Shown: positions 52,835 through 64,000 of the stretch, piece after piece
Layout of the letters: each line of letters begins with the position of its first letter
Numbering within the stretch: the stretch's first letter is position 1
Origin: Amorphophallus konjac
Lineage: Eukaryota > Streptophyta > Magnoliopsida > Alismatales > Araceae
Assembly: GCA_022559845.1 (NCBI GenBank)
Contig: CM040128.1
Location: 75,331,247-75,395,246 of the forward strand
DNA: 64,000 nucleotides
Direction of reading: 5' to 3'
The notes under the pieces: model-generated
Seen by the model: the letters and a program-made list of their open reading frames with translations, nothing else
What the model was told of the DNA's origin: nothing
The model's database searches: none
Translations under genes and position numbers: made by a program

Positions 52835-52850
52835 GTGGGTGGGGGGCATT
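52835..52850 (+). promoter_or_regulatory. Polypurine tract of B
   Basis: GTGGGTGGGGGGCATT directly precedes the TGTGGACACC start of the 3' LTR. Confidence 0.7.
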
Positions 52851-55800
52851 TGTGGACACCAAAAATTGCACACCCTGATGTCCCACTCGGCCCATTATCA
52901 ACAGCGGCTCGAGTGAATAAGCCCCGGGAGAAACTGTCGCAAAGCCGCCTCCGGGAGTCACGACAGTGAAGAGAAACCAAGCACAAGGAGCCCCCCCCCA
53001 CAATTTGTGAGCCTCGGAGAAAGCCAAATAGGCCATGACTCGTGTCCATAGCGGGCTCAGAACGGGCTCAAAAGCACGCCCAATTTGGCCTTCAACGGCA
53101 CGCCCTGGGGTGCTCAGTGGCACGGCCCAGGGCCTCCAGCGGCACACCCACTGTGCTGCCCCGCGGCACACCCCCCATGGGGTTCAGCCGCACACCCCCC
53201 AGGGGGGGTTCACCGGCACACCCCCCCAGCCGGGGTCTTCAGCGGTACACCCCCATGGGGGGCCTTCACCGGCACACGCCCATGGGGGGGTCTTCAATGG
53301 TACACCCCCCATGGGAGGGGTCTTCAACGGTACACCCCCCCAGGGGGTTCAGCGGCAGGGCTCCATGGCCCCTTGGCGGCACACCCCAAACGGGTTCTTC
53401 AGCGGCACCCTCTACTGAGCCTTCAACGGCACGCCGTTTTGGCTCCCCCACGGCACGCCTTTTCAACTCGCCAGCGGCACAGCGGTGAAGATTTTCAACG
53501 TCAAGGCGACGTGAAGCCCATGCCCTACGCATCCTTGGCGCGCAGTGGAGCCGTCTGAGGTGGCAGCTGATCGTTGGGTCACGTAGCCTACCCCACTGAC
53601 ACCCAGGACGGGGAGGTCAAACCCCATGATCACAAGCCACTTCCCGCCTTCGACAGTCGTCTTCCAAAGGCTCCGGCGGCCCGGGGTATAAAAGAGTCTC
53701 TGCTCTCGACAAAAGGGGCAGAGGAGGAGGAAGAAGAGGACACACGGAGACGCACAGAGAGAGAGAAAAAAAAGAAAGGGGCTCAGACGGCAGGAGACAC
53801 AGAAGAGAGCAAGAGACAGAGGAAGAAGAGAAGAGGAAAAAAGAAGAAGGGCTTCGGCGGGAGCCCCTCGGACGACCACCGGGAAAAAAGCAAGAGTAAG
53901 GGAGAGGGAGAGAGCTCGATGTAATGGGGGAGAGGGTTGGGGACAGTGGCCAATGTTTTAGGCCCCAATGCTTTCTTCCCTTTCGTATTCCATTCCTCCT
54001 CCCGTTCTTTGTCTTGGATTTCTTTGTTTTCTTTGACCATGGCCTCGTCTTGGGCATTTCTTTGTAATATGCATATAGGGCTTTGGCCTTTGGCTCCCCA
54101 TAAATGAAAGTCACCCTCTTTGGGGTTTCTCTATGAGTTTTATTGGCTTGCGCTAGCTCTCACGGTCTTTTGATGGGGTTGTTCCTTTTCCCTCCGTCTC
54201 CCCATTTCTTCGGTGTTTTTGGGGTCTTCATGTCGATATGATCGCTCTCCCATGATCCTTGGCCTCATGAATCCTTCACTCCCTTCCATGGCCACTTGCT
54301 GTGCCCATGGGCTTGAAGAGAGAGGGAGATTCTTGCTCACCCTCTGAATACCCAGCTACCAGTGGCCTATCTCTAGCCTTAAACTTCCCCTCTTCTTACC
54401 CTGAACGGCATGCAAGTCTCCCAGCCCATATACTAGCCCTGTTTGAGCCTCCAGCGGTGCACATGCCTGGCCATTGGCCGACACACCCTGTTCAGCCCCC
54501 AGCGGCACACTCTTTGTGGCCCTCAGCGGCACACCTATTTGGGCCCTCAGCGGCACACCTCCATCGGCCCTCAGCGGCACACCCTCATTTGCCCTCAGCG
54601 GCACACCCCTATGGCCCTCAACGGCACACCCTTCAGTCCCCCAGCAGCCCACTTCTTGGCCTCGCCCCGAGCCCCTTTCCTTCACGTTTTTCAAGGTTCT
54701 ATAAAGGTGTTGCTCCCCCGGGGGCCCATCTCCAGTTGTCGGGTTCCGCCACTCCATGTGGGCGCGTTCCCTTTATCTCCCTTACGCCCCGGGTCAAGGG
54801 GAGATGTTGTCGAATTTTTGTGAGAAAATAACAAAACATGAAAAGAGGCAAAGGGAAATAATAAACGAATGGAATAATCAATGAACCTTCCAACTAATCA
54901 AGCCATTGTCGGCACCATGACGAGAACCGAACTAATCGACTACCCGGTAGCCTGAATGTCCGACCCGCAGGAAAAGGCTGAACAGAACAGGGCAAGGGGA
55001 GAAGTTTATGTGAAACTACATAAGAATAAAGACAAGAAGAAAAGAAAAGCCTTAAAGCAAATAACAAAAGAGTAGCCCTTCAATGGCACACTCCTTCCAG
55101 CCTCCAACGGCACACTCCTTCCAGCCTCCAACGGCACGCCCCTTCCAGCCTTCAACGGCACACTCCCCCTGGCCCTTTCAGCGGCACACTCCCTCCCTTC
55201 GCCGGTACACCCTCAGCCACCGTCTCAACGGGATCCAATGTATAGACTTCGTGCTTCAATGTATAGACTTCGTGCCCCAGTGTATAGACTTGGGCCAGCC
55301 AACGTGTAGACTTCGTGATGGCCAGTGTATAGACTTGGGCCAGCCAACGTATAGACTTCACGTTGCAATGTATAGACTTGTCCAACGTACAGACTTTGGG
55401 CTTGGCAACGTATAGACTTCAAGCTGCAGCCAAAGGTGCAATGTACAGACTTCATGTCTTGGCTAATGTATAGACTTTGGGGCCAGCCAACGTATAGACT
55501 TCATGATGGCCAGTGTATAGACTTTGGGCCAGCCAATGTACAGACTCTATGCTACAACGTATAGACTTTGGGCTTGGCACCGTATAGACTTTGAACATCA
55601 ACGTGCAGACTTGGAGCTGGCCAACGTACAGACTTTGGGCTGGCCAATGTATGGACTTTGAGCTCCAATGTATAGACTTTGAGCTGCAATGTACGGACCT
55701 TGAATTGCCAATGTACAGACTTTGGGCCAGCCAATGTACAGACCTCATGTTACAACGTACAGACTTTGGGCCAGCCAATGTACAGACTTCATGTTACAAC

Positions 55801-57056
55801 GTACAGACTTTGGGCTAGCCAACGTATAGACTTCATGTTACAGCGTCCAGACTTTGGGCTTGGCAACGTATAGACTTCACGATGGCCAGTGTATAGACTT
55901 TGAGCGGCCAATGTACAGACTCCATGCTGGTCAAATAGGTAACGTGTAGACTTGAGGTTGGGGAACGTACAGGCTTTATATATATATATATCCCCCTCCT
56001 TCACCGACCCACTCTCTCCAGCCCCCAGCGGTACACCCCCCCCAGCCTCCAACGGTACACCCCCATTGCCTCTAGTGGTACACCCCTCCAGCTTCCAGCG
56101 GTACACCCTGTTTCCTTCGCCGGCACACCATATACATATATACATACGCATATATATGGCTCGATAAGGGCATCAACACTATCAAATAAATTAACAGAAA
56201 TTACGCTAATTCAAGAACTCCAAATGCGCAACATCAACAACAATAAAAGAGGTGGGAGGGGTAATAAAAAAACAATAAAATAATAATAACAATAATAATA
56301 ATAACACTAACGAACAAAAGGAAGAGAAATCATCCAGGATAGATGCATGAAGAAGTAATAAACAGCCAAGGAAAGAACAAAACATATAACCAAGAAAATT
56401 CCAGATAAAAGACGCCGGGGCCCACTCTGCAGCCCTATTTCCCCCGGGGACCCAGGGCAAAAGGAACAACGACGCCGCCTTTTCAGGTCAAGCTCGAGTC
56501 TTGGGAATTATCCCGATATAGCCGAGTTCTGGCCTAATCTCGGGCCGACATCCTAATCGGATCGGATTTGTTTCTCGTTCCGGACGCCCTCCGAGTCATC
56601 ACTAAAATTGCCGGGTGCTCGGCAGACACTTGAACGGATTTGTCTCGGCATTTCCTGTTGCGTTTCCATCACGGACCCGTGTCCGAATATAAAAAGGTCC
56701 ACGAGTGACCGACATGGCCAGTGGCTCGCATCCTAATGCGTACTTTGGTGTGATTTTCTCCTGTCTCTTTCTCGCACAATTAATACTATTCTTTTCGGCC
56801 GCGGGGCCCCTAATTTCGGCAATTAATCAAGGGTATTCCCTCATATGGGGGATGTAAATGACGTCGTGACCTTTATGGCGTGACGGGATTCGGTCCCGAC
56901 ACGAACTACATAATCGTCTGACGAAGTCAGAACGAGCGCACCATGGGCTCTTCAGAGCCCGAACAAATTGTCACTCCGGTGACTGGCACGCCCACGCACT
57001 CAATAAACCGAATAAAAGAAAGAAGATAATAATAAGTGCCAAAAAGTGCGTCCACA
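52851..57056 (+). repeat. 3' LTR of element B
   Basis: 4,206 bp, nearly identical to 9519-13720, with the same internal order. TATA box at 53687-53694, conserved block at 54798-54819, GTATAGACTT array at 55238-55975, U5 primer-site mimic at 56983-56993. Followed by the AAGCC duplication (57057-57061) and the element A frame. Confidence 0.92.
53687..53694 (+). promoter_or_regulatory. TATA box of the B 3' LTR
   Basis: TATAAAAG in the same context as 10359. Transcription from here would read outward through A pol. Confidence 0.65.
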
Positions 57057-57061
57057 AAGCC

Positions 57062-57699
57062 CCGCTGTCTCACAACATGAGCTGGCAATCGATCCTGAAG
57101 CCGAGCCGGTGAAGCAACCACCGCGGCGCATGAGGCCAGAGCTCATCACCCAAATTTGTGCTGAAGTCGACAAGCTCATTGACGTGGGATTTGTTGAAGA
57201 AAACCAGTACACCACATGGCTGGCGAATATCGTCCCCGTGAAAAAGAAGAATGGACAGATCCGGATATGTGTCGACTTCCGAGATCTAAATAAAGCCTGC
57301 CCCAAAGATGACTTCCCGGTGCCAATAACCGAGGTCATGATCGATGCTACAACCGGCCATGAAGCCCTGTCATTCATGGATGGGTCTTCCGGCTACAATC
57401 AGATTTGGATTGCGGAGCATGACCGAGTCCATACTGCTTTCCGAACTCCTAAAGGCATTTATCATTACAAGAGAATGCTGTTCGGACTAAAGAACGCTGG
57501 CGCAACCTATCAGCGCGCAATGACCAAAATCTTTGGTGAATTGCTCTACCACAAGGTCGAGTGCTACATAGATGACCTGGTGGTCAAAACCAGAAGAAAA
57601 GAAGATCATCTGCAAGACCTCCGGATTGTTTTTCAAAGGCTGAGGCAGCACGAGCTAAAAATGAATCCTATGAAATGTGCGTTCGGAGTGTCGAGCTGA
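57062..57699 (+). pseudogene. Element A reverse transcriptase
   Basis: Resumes the A frame right after the AAGCC duplication (LAIDPEAEPVKQPPRRMRPE). The RT domain aligns gap-free with B through the catalytic YIDD (CYIDDLVVKT) and the AFGVSS block. TGA at 57697 and TGA at 57721 interrupt the thumb region, where B reads Glu and Arg. No frameshift is needed to continue to 58818. Confidence 0.88.
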
Positions 57700-57723
57700 A
57701 AATTCTTGGGCTTCATCGTCTGA

Positions 57724-58986
57724 TATCGGGGAATCGAGATAGACCCCGCAAAGATCAAGGCGATTCAGGGGTTACCTCCGCCAAGGAACATCTCCGAGCT
57801 GAGATCACTACAGGGCCGTTTGGCTTATATCCGGCGTTCCATTTCCAATTTGTCAGGGCGGTGCCAGCCTTTTCACAAGTTGATGATGAAAGATGTCCCC
57901 TTTTACTGGGATGAAGATTGCCAGGCAGCCTTCGACAAGCTAAAAGACTACCTGAAAACCCCTCCAGTGTTGGGCGCACCGGTGAAAGGGCGACCATTGA
58001 TACTGTATATAGCAGCTACACACAATTCTCTGGGGGCAATGCTGGCCCAGAATAATGAAGAAGGGAAAGAACAAGCCCTCTATTACCTCAGTCGGAGACT
58101 GGTCAGAACTGAAGAGAAATATATTTATATTGAGAAGATCTGTCTGGCGCTGGTCTTCGTAGTTAAAAAGCTCCGACACTATATGTTGTCGCATGAAATC
58201 AGCTTGGTATCCAAAGAGGATCCCCTGAAGTACATTATGTCTCAACCGGCCCTCAAAGGCCGCCTGGGCAAATGGGCGGTGATCCTTATGGAGTTTGATA
58301 TCTCCTACGTGCCGCGCAAGGCCGTCAAGGGCCAAGCTATTACAGACTTCTTCACTGAGCACCCAGTGCCCGGGGATTGCCCGTTGGAGCCGGAGCTTCC
58401 TGAAGATGAAACCCTAGAAGCCGTGCAAGTACAGCCCTCCTTATGGCAACTATACTTTGATGGCGCTTCCAGAATTGACACCTCTGCCACCGGGTCAGCC
58501 AGGGTCAGAGCAGGAGCAGGCATAGTCCTAAAATCCCCAGCAGGAGAAGTGGTATATACATCCTGTTCCATAAACAAGCAATGCACAAACAATGAAGCAG
58601 AATATGAAGCCCTGATAATCGGGTTGCAAATTGCTCTGTCCATGGGAATTCAGATGCTGGAAGCATTCAGAGACTCCATGCTAGTTATAAAACAGCTGGA
58701 AGGAGAGTTCGAGGTGCGAAAGCAAGAGCTCCTCCCCTATCACCAGTTGGCAACTCGCCTGATGTCAAGATTTTACTTCATCAGCATCAAGCACATCAAC
58801 CGAGGCCGGAATGCTTAGGCGGATGCCCTCGCTAAGCTGGCTAGTTCATTGGCGGTCCCGCCAGACACAAGCCTGAATGTAACAGTGATCAACTGCCGAC
58901 AGGTCCCCAGCGTGACAGAGGTCCTGACCGACGAACAAGAAATGGAAGTAGCAGTCATCGAAGGGGTTCAGCAGCCCGATTGGTGA
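57724..58986 (+). pseudogene. Element A RNase H and archaeal-type RNase H
   Basis: Ty3-type RNase H (LYIAATHNSLGAMLAQNN) is followed by the archaeal-type RNase H with Asp in LYFDGAS, Glu in NNEAEYEA and Asp in FRDSMLV. TAG at 58816 removes the final NAQADALA Asp (CAG to TAG), and TGA at 58984 lies in the linker to integrase. Confidence 0.85.
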
Positions 58987-60261
58987 GAGCATCTCCTACG
59001 CTGGTTTCAACACCAGCAACTTCCAAAAGAAAAGGAACAGAGAATGAAGCTTCTGAGGATCAAGGATTCTTACGAGATGAGAAGCGGGACCTTGTTTCGA
59101 ATTATGGCAGACGCCCGAAGGAAAGTCCTACTCCGTTGCTTGTCTCCAGCAAAAGCAGGACAGGTGATGCAGGAAGTCCATGCAGGATCAGCTGGAGCAC
59201 ACCAGGCTGGCTCGAAAATGAAAATTGAGATAAAGAAGCTGGGTTACTATTGGCCCACTATATTTGATGATTGCTGCAAGTTTGCCAAAGCTTGTCAGAA
59301 ATGTCAAGAACATGCTAATGTGGCAAGGAGACCTCCAGTGCCACTGCATCCCACCCTGCCGAGCTGGCCATTTGCTCAGTGGGGCACAGATGTAGTAGGG
59401 CCGCTGCCAGCATCTTCATCAGGGTGCAAGTACATCTTAGCAGCTACAGACTACTTCTCCAGATGGGTAGAAGCAGTAGCACTAAGAGATGTGACGGGAG
59501 AACTAGTTGCAAGATTCTTCCGGCAGAATGTAATATTTCGGTTCGGGATCCCCAGCCGAATCATCTCTGACAATGGCAGCCATTTTAGAAATCAGAAGAT
59601 TTATCGGCTGGCCGACAAATACAAAATCGACTGGAGGACATCTTCCCCCTACAACCCTCAGGCCAACGGACTCGCAGAAGCCTTTAACAAGACACTGTGC
59701 ACGTTGCTGGCAAAGACTGTCAAGTCTAATAAAAAAGATTGGGAGGAAAGGATGTACGAAGCACTGTGGGCCTATCGTACTGTCTATAAGACCCCAACTG
59801 GCTGTTCCCCCTTCTCCCTTATCTATGGGTCAGAAGCTGTGGTGCCAATTGAGCTTGAGGTTCCTTCATTGCGAGTTGCCATCCAGCACGGATTAATCAA
59901 TGGTGAGCAGACCAATGCAGAAAGAAGATTGGAAGAGCTCATTGAGCTCGAAGGAAAACGCCTCCGGGCGCAGCAAAACATCCAGCTCTACCAAGCTCGC
60001 ATGGCCCGTGCTTTTGACAAGCTAGTCAAGGGTCGAGAATTCAAGAAAGGAGACCTGGTAATGGTCAAAAGAAAAGAAGTGATGGCCTCCAACCCCAAAG
60101 GGAAGCTGGTCGAAAATTGGGTCGGGCCGTATATCGTCCGCCGAGTATATGAAGGGGGTGCCTACGTCCTGGTAGACCACAAAGGGGTTATCCAGTTCTC
60201 TCCCCTCAACGGAAAGCATATTAAGCTGTATCATGCAGCGCAGCCGACATGTCCCGAGTGA
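58987..60261 (+). pseudogene. Element A integrase
   Basis: Open from the linker stop to TGA 60259. HHCC zinc domain (VHAGSAGAH, CQKC), DDE core with WGTDVVG, ISDNGSH and GLAEAFNK, and a C-terminal ENWVGPYIV module. It aligns to B integrase without gaps. The integrase frame itself is intact, but it cannot be expressed in frame with the interrupted upstream polyprotein. Confidence 0.88.
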
Positions 60262-62515
60262 GCGGTCGAAGCTACCCTTTCCTTGGTTTAGTGGCACTCC
60301 GCCCTAACCAAGCTACCCTTTCCTTGGCTTAGTGGCACTCCGCCCTAACTGAGCAATCTTTTCTTAGTTTAGTGGCACTCCGCCCTAACCAAGCTACTTT
60401 CCCTTGGTTTAGTGGCACTCACCCTAACCGAGCTAATCTTTTCCTTGGTTAGTGGCACTCCACCCTAACCGAGCCACCTTTTCTTGGTTTAGTGGCACTC
60501 CGTCCTAACCAAGCTATCTTTTCCTTAGTTTAGTGCACTCCGCCCTAACCGAGCTACCCTTTCCTTGGCTTAGTGGCACTCCGCCCTAACCGAGCTATCT
60601 TTTCTTGGTTTAGTGGCACTCCGCCCTAACCAAGCTACCCTTTCCTTGGCTTAGTGGCACTCCGCCCTAACCAAGTTACCCTTCCCTTGGTTTAGTGGCA
60701 CTCCGCCCTAACCGAGCTAATCTTTTCCTTGGTTAGTGGCACTCCGCCCTAACCGAGCTACCTTTTCCTTGGTTTAGTAGCACTCCGCCCTAACTGAGCT
60801 ATCTTTTCTTGGTTTAGTGACACTCCGCCCTAACTGACCTACCCTTTCCTTGGTTTAGTGGCACTCCACCCTAACCGAGCTACCTTTCTTGGTTTAGTGG
60901 CACTCCGCCCTAACTGAGCTATCTTTTCTTGGTTTAGTGACACTCCGCCCTAACCAAGCTATCTTTTCCTTGGTTTAGTGGCACTCCGCCCTAACCGAGC
61001 TACCCTTTCCTTGGCTTAGTGGCACTCCGCCCTAACCAAGCTACCCCTCCCTTGGTTTAGTGGCACTCCGCCCTAACCGAGCTAATCTTTTCCTTGGTTA
61101 GTGGCACTCCGCCCTAACTGAGCTACCTTTTCCTTGGTTTAGTGGCACTCCGCCCTAAATGAGCTATCTTTTCTTGGTTTAGTGGCACTCCGCCCTAACC
61201 GAGCTACTCTTTTCCTTGGTTAGTGGCACTCCACCCTAACCGAGCTACCTTTTCCTTGGTTTAGTGGCACTCCGCCCTAACTGAGCTATCTTTTCTTGGT
61301 TTAGTGGCACTCCGTCCTAACCGAGCTACCCTTTCCTTGGCTTAGTGGCACTCCGCCCTAACCAAGCTACCCTTCCCTTGGTTTAGTGGCACTCCGCCCT
61401 AACCGAGCTAATCTTTTCCTTGGTTAGTGGCACTCCGCCCTAACCGAGCTACCTTTTCCTTTGTTTAGTGGCACTCCGCCCTAACTGAGCTATCTTTCTT
61501 GGTTTAGTGGCACTCCGCCCTAACCGAGCTACCCTTTCCTTGGTTTAGTGGCACTCCGCCCTAACCGAGCTACCTTTTCCTTGGTTTAGTGGCACTCCGC
61601 CCTAACTGAGCTATCTTTTCTTGGTTTAGTGGCACTCCGTCCTAACCGAGCTACCATTTCCTTGGCTTAGTGGCACTCCGCCCTAACCAAGCTACCCTTC
61701 CCTTGGTTTAGTGGCACTCCGCCCTAACCGAGCTAATCTTTTCCTTGGTTAGTGGCACTCCGCCCTAACCGAGCTACCTTTTCCTTGGTTTAGTGGCACT
61801 CCGCCCTAACTGAGCTATCTTTTCTTGGTTTAGTGGCACTCGCCCTAACCGAGCTACCCTTTCCTTGGTTTAGTGGCACTCCGCCCTAACCGAGCTACCT
61901 TCCCCTTGGTTTAGTGGCACTCCGCCCTAACTGAGCTATCTTTTCTTGGTTTAGTGGCACGCCGCCCTAACCAAGCTACCTTTTCCTTGGTTTAGTGGCA
62001 CTCCGCCCTAATCGAGCTACCGTCTCCTTGGTTTAGTGACACTCTGCCCTGAGCAAGCTACCTTTTCCTTGGTTTAGTGGCACTCCGCCCTAACCAAGCT
62101 ACTTTTCCCTTGGTTAGTGGCACTCCGCCCTGACCAAGCCACCTTTCCCTTGGTTTAGTGGCACTCCGCCCTAACCGAGCTACCCTTTCCTTGGTTTAGT
62201 GGCACTCCACCCTAACCGAGCTACCTTCCCCTTGGTTTAGTGGCACTCCGCCCTAACTGAGCTATCTTTTCTAGGGTTAGTGGCACTCCGCCCCAACCAA
62301 GCTACCTTTCCCTTGTTTAATGGCACTCCGCCCTAACCGAGCTACCTTTTCCTTGGTTTAGTGACACTCCGCCCTAACCAAGCTACCCTTCCCTTGGTTA
62401 GTGGCATTTCGCCCTAGTCAAGCTACTTCTCCTTGGTTTAGTGGCACTCCGCCCTAACCAAGCTACCCTCTCCTTGGTCTAGTGACATTCTGCCCCGGTC
62501 AAGCTTCCAAAAGAA
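60262..62515 (+). repeat. ~41 bp tandem array in the 3' untranslated region of A
   Basis: More than 50 imperfect units of CTTGGTTTAGTGGCACTCCG, CCCTAACCGAGCTACCTTTT with small indels. Higher-order runs of about five units (for example the TAATCTTTTCCTTGGTTAG variant) recur, showing amplification in blocks. Each unit can pair CTTGGTTAG with CTAACCGAG. Confidence 0.95.
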
Positions 62516-62546
62516 TACGCCACGCCGCCATTACGAGCCTTGCGTT

Positions 62547-64000
62547 TGTAGACACGCTAAAATTGACATTACTTTGAGTATTTCTTATATTACCTTGTAA
62601 TGCCCCATTTGACCCTCAAATTAGCTTATTTGAGTGTTTTTTCCATTTTTCATGGATTTTCTTCCCTTTCCCTCTTTTTTTTAAAAAATTAACGCCCTGG
62701 AGAGGGGCGTGTTTTTAAAACGCGGCCTGATCCAGGGCGTGTCTCCCCATTTTATCTATTTCTCCCCATTTTACCTATTTTATAAATTCGTGACCTGGTG
62801 AAGGGCGTGCTTTAAAACACGACCTGACCTGGGGCGTTTCTTGATGAAAGGACGCCCTGAGATGAGGGCGTCTATTCCCGGCATTATCTAATTTTCAAAA
62901 AAGAATAAATGTTTGAAAAATGTTAATTAACGCCCTTCTTTGGGGCGTGTTTCAATTGACGCCTCTCGTGGAGGCGTGTTTCAGAATTTCCAAATAAAAG
63001 AAATATTTATTTCCAAAATTGATCTGGGAGTTGACGCCCTTGGCTAGGTCGTGTTTTGAATTAACGCCCTATGGTAGGTCGTCAATTCTTTAATTGACGC
63101 CCTGACCAAGGGCGTGTTTCATCTTCTGACTTCGCAGCCCTTTCCCCAGAGAGTCCTTGCTTCGTTAGACTCCTGCCTTGATTAGGGCTCTTGCCCGTTC
63201 TTATCCTTCCCCCTTATTGGACTCTTGCCCATGTTTATCTCCTCCAATTCTATTTAATAGGGCCGACTGCTCTGTTGTTCAGGTTGGATTCCGGATTTCT
63301 TCTTCTCCCCTCGTCCTTCTTCTATTTTTTCTTATTTTTCTATCTTTTCTTCTTCTGTTTCTTCTTCTTCCTACGTTTTTCTTCTTCTGCTTTTTCTTTT
63401 TCTTCTTCTGTTCTGTCTTCTTCTTCTTCTTCTTCTTCTTCTTTTCTTTCTACAGGGAACCGAAGGAGTTGATGCGGCTTGTGGCTGAAGGAGAAGCTTC
63501 CATGTTAAAGTCTTCATCCTTTTGAAGTTTCCTCCCCATTGAGAATTAAAGCCAAAGGAGCCAATACGAGCAGATTTTTCTTATCTCCCTTATATTCTCT
63601 TTTTCTTTATTTGTGATTAATACATTCACATGCATTCATCATTCTTTTAAATTTTTTATACTCAATCACATTGAGATCTTCCCATAGTGCAACTCTTGCA
63701 CACTTCCATATTTCTATTTTGCATTCATCATATCATTCATTCCCCACACCCTCTTTGCATAGGGGTTTAAGGGCAACCACCCTTAAGGTGTGTTCTTCTC
63801 TAATTGTTCATGTTCATATTTTTATTAAGAATTGATGCTACACTCACCATATTTCTAATTCATATTATTTTGGTGTTTGTGTCTTTTTTGTAAGGGTAAT
63901 TAATTGAAGAACTCTCTTCATCGGCCGGCCGATCTAGAAGAGAAAGGAAAGCACTCACAATCACCCGCGTTTCAAGGTATTTTTTGCGATCCTTCCCATA
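62547..64000 (+). repeat. Putative start of the element A 3' LTR
   Basis: TGTAGACACGCTAAAATTGA resembles the TGTGGACACCGAAAATTGCA start of the B LTR and sits where a 3' LTR is expected. It does not overlap the visible part of the 5' LTR, so identity cannot be checked; the LTR would have to exceed 4.7 kb. No good polypurine tract precedes it. It contains an ACGCCCT/AGGGCGT hairpin series (62690-63117), a TTCTTC-rich tract (63295-63450) and AT-rich sequence. No coding region is supported. Confidence 0.5.
62690..63117. repeat. ACGCCCT..AGGGCGT hairpin series
   Basis: About nine copies of TTAACGCCCT-(4-6 nt)-AGGGGCGTGT type inverted repeats at 30-80 bp spacing (for example 62691, 62851, 62931, 62960, 63033, 63095). 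Arms differ between copies with compensating changes (CTCTCGTGGAG, CTTCTTTGGGG). Confidence 0.7.

Larger units (their letters stand above)
29178..57056 (+). mobile_element. Element B: large young Tat-lineage retrotransposon (internal region plus 3' LTR)
   Basis: Internal region 29178-52850 (about 20.4 kb without solo LTR S) and 3' LTR 52851-57056, inserted in element A at AAGCC. Order: primer site, gag-PR-RT-RH-aRH-INT in one frame, purine-rich tract, 76 bp array, antisense six-exon gene, 128 bp array, [LTR S], a ~55 bp array, polypurine tract, LTR. Two stop codons in 3.2 kb codons of sense frame and two in the antisense gene make it almost intact. It is unusually large for the superfamily. 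Confidence 0.85.
3265..62546 (+). mobile_element. Element A: old Tat-lineage Ty3/gypsy retrotransposon, interrupted by B
   Basis: This is the internal region of the outermost element. Gag and protease lie left of the inserted element B, RT to integrase lie right of it (57062-60261), and a tandem array precedes the putative 3' LTR. The coding frame is uninterrupted except for stop codons at 4214, 5147, 5177, 8261, 8567, 57697, 57721, 58816 and 58984. Most are explained by C-to-T or G-to-A change of CGA, CAG or TGG, as expected for methylated DNA. I found no frameshift. B sits in the PR-RT spacer at TSD AAGCC. Confidence 0.85.

Noticed and set aside
9519..57056. Single 47.5 kb element bounded by the two 4.2 kb LTRs
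   Set aside because: The left LTR is followed by element A sequence and not by a primer site, and a separate truncated 5' LTR with primer site lies at 28573-29200.
60262..62515. CRISPR-like appearance of the ~41 bp array
   Set aside because: Units are contiguous without unique spacers and lie after a plant pol gene; it is a retrotransposon tandem array.

Overview
The window is plant nuclear DNA made of LTR retrotransposons nested in one another. I see no ordinary single-copy host gene, rRNA, tRNA or CRISPR array. The evidence for a seed plant is Ty3/gypsy polyproteins with two RNase H domains (the Tat lineage hallmark), long CpG-rich LTRs, 3' untranslated tandem arrays, a Copia-type tRNA-iMet primer site, and 83-128 bp GT-AG introns. 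I cannot name the species.

Layout, outermost first. Element A (Tat-type, old, + strand): 5' LTR 1-3267 (left end outside the window), primer site 3272, gag-protease 3386-9518, then a break filled by element B, then RT-RNaseH-integrase 57062-60261, a ~41 bp tandem array 60262-62515 and the start of a putative 3' LTR at 62547. A keeps one reading frame, broken only by stop codons that look like C-to-T or G-to-A changes.

Element B (Tat-type, young, + strand) sits in A at target duplication AAGCC. Its 3' LTR is 52851-57056 and its internal region 29178-52850. Its 5' LTR survives only as 13892-13907 plus 28573-29177. Left of that are a complete solo-like copy of the same LTR (9519-13720) and a 171 bp copy of A sequence (13721-13891). 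This arrangement is explained by recombination between a solo-LTR allele and a full-length allele of one insertion. B encodes gag-PR-RT-RH-aRH-INT in one frame (29311-39009) with two stops. A second, capsid-less gag-like module lies between PR and RT. Downstream are a 76 bp tandem array and, on the opposite strand, a six-exon gene (46344 down to 40597) for a plant-mobile-domain-like protein of about 1,750 residues with its own TATA box.

Insertions into B: a minus-strand solo LTR X (13908-28567, TSD GGGAC) inside B's 5' LTR, and a minus-strand solo LTR S (48479-51754, TSD ATACC) beside the antisense gene. X is itself split by a Copia-like, gag-only element TG (15730-26822, TSD CGGGC). TG has 3.13 kb LTRs and a Gag with six zinc-knuckle positions, and no pol. 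Nesting depth is therefore four: A contains B, which contains X, which contains TG.

Themes for follow-up: the intron-bearing antisense gene and its LTR-like leader; the duplicated mini-gag; a primer-site mimic in U5 of every Tat LTR; GGCGCGCC-type clusters on both sides of LTR promoters; a 14 bp motif shared by the B and TG LTRs; and a canonical slippery heptamer at the gag frame change in TG.
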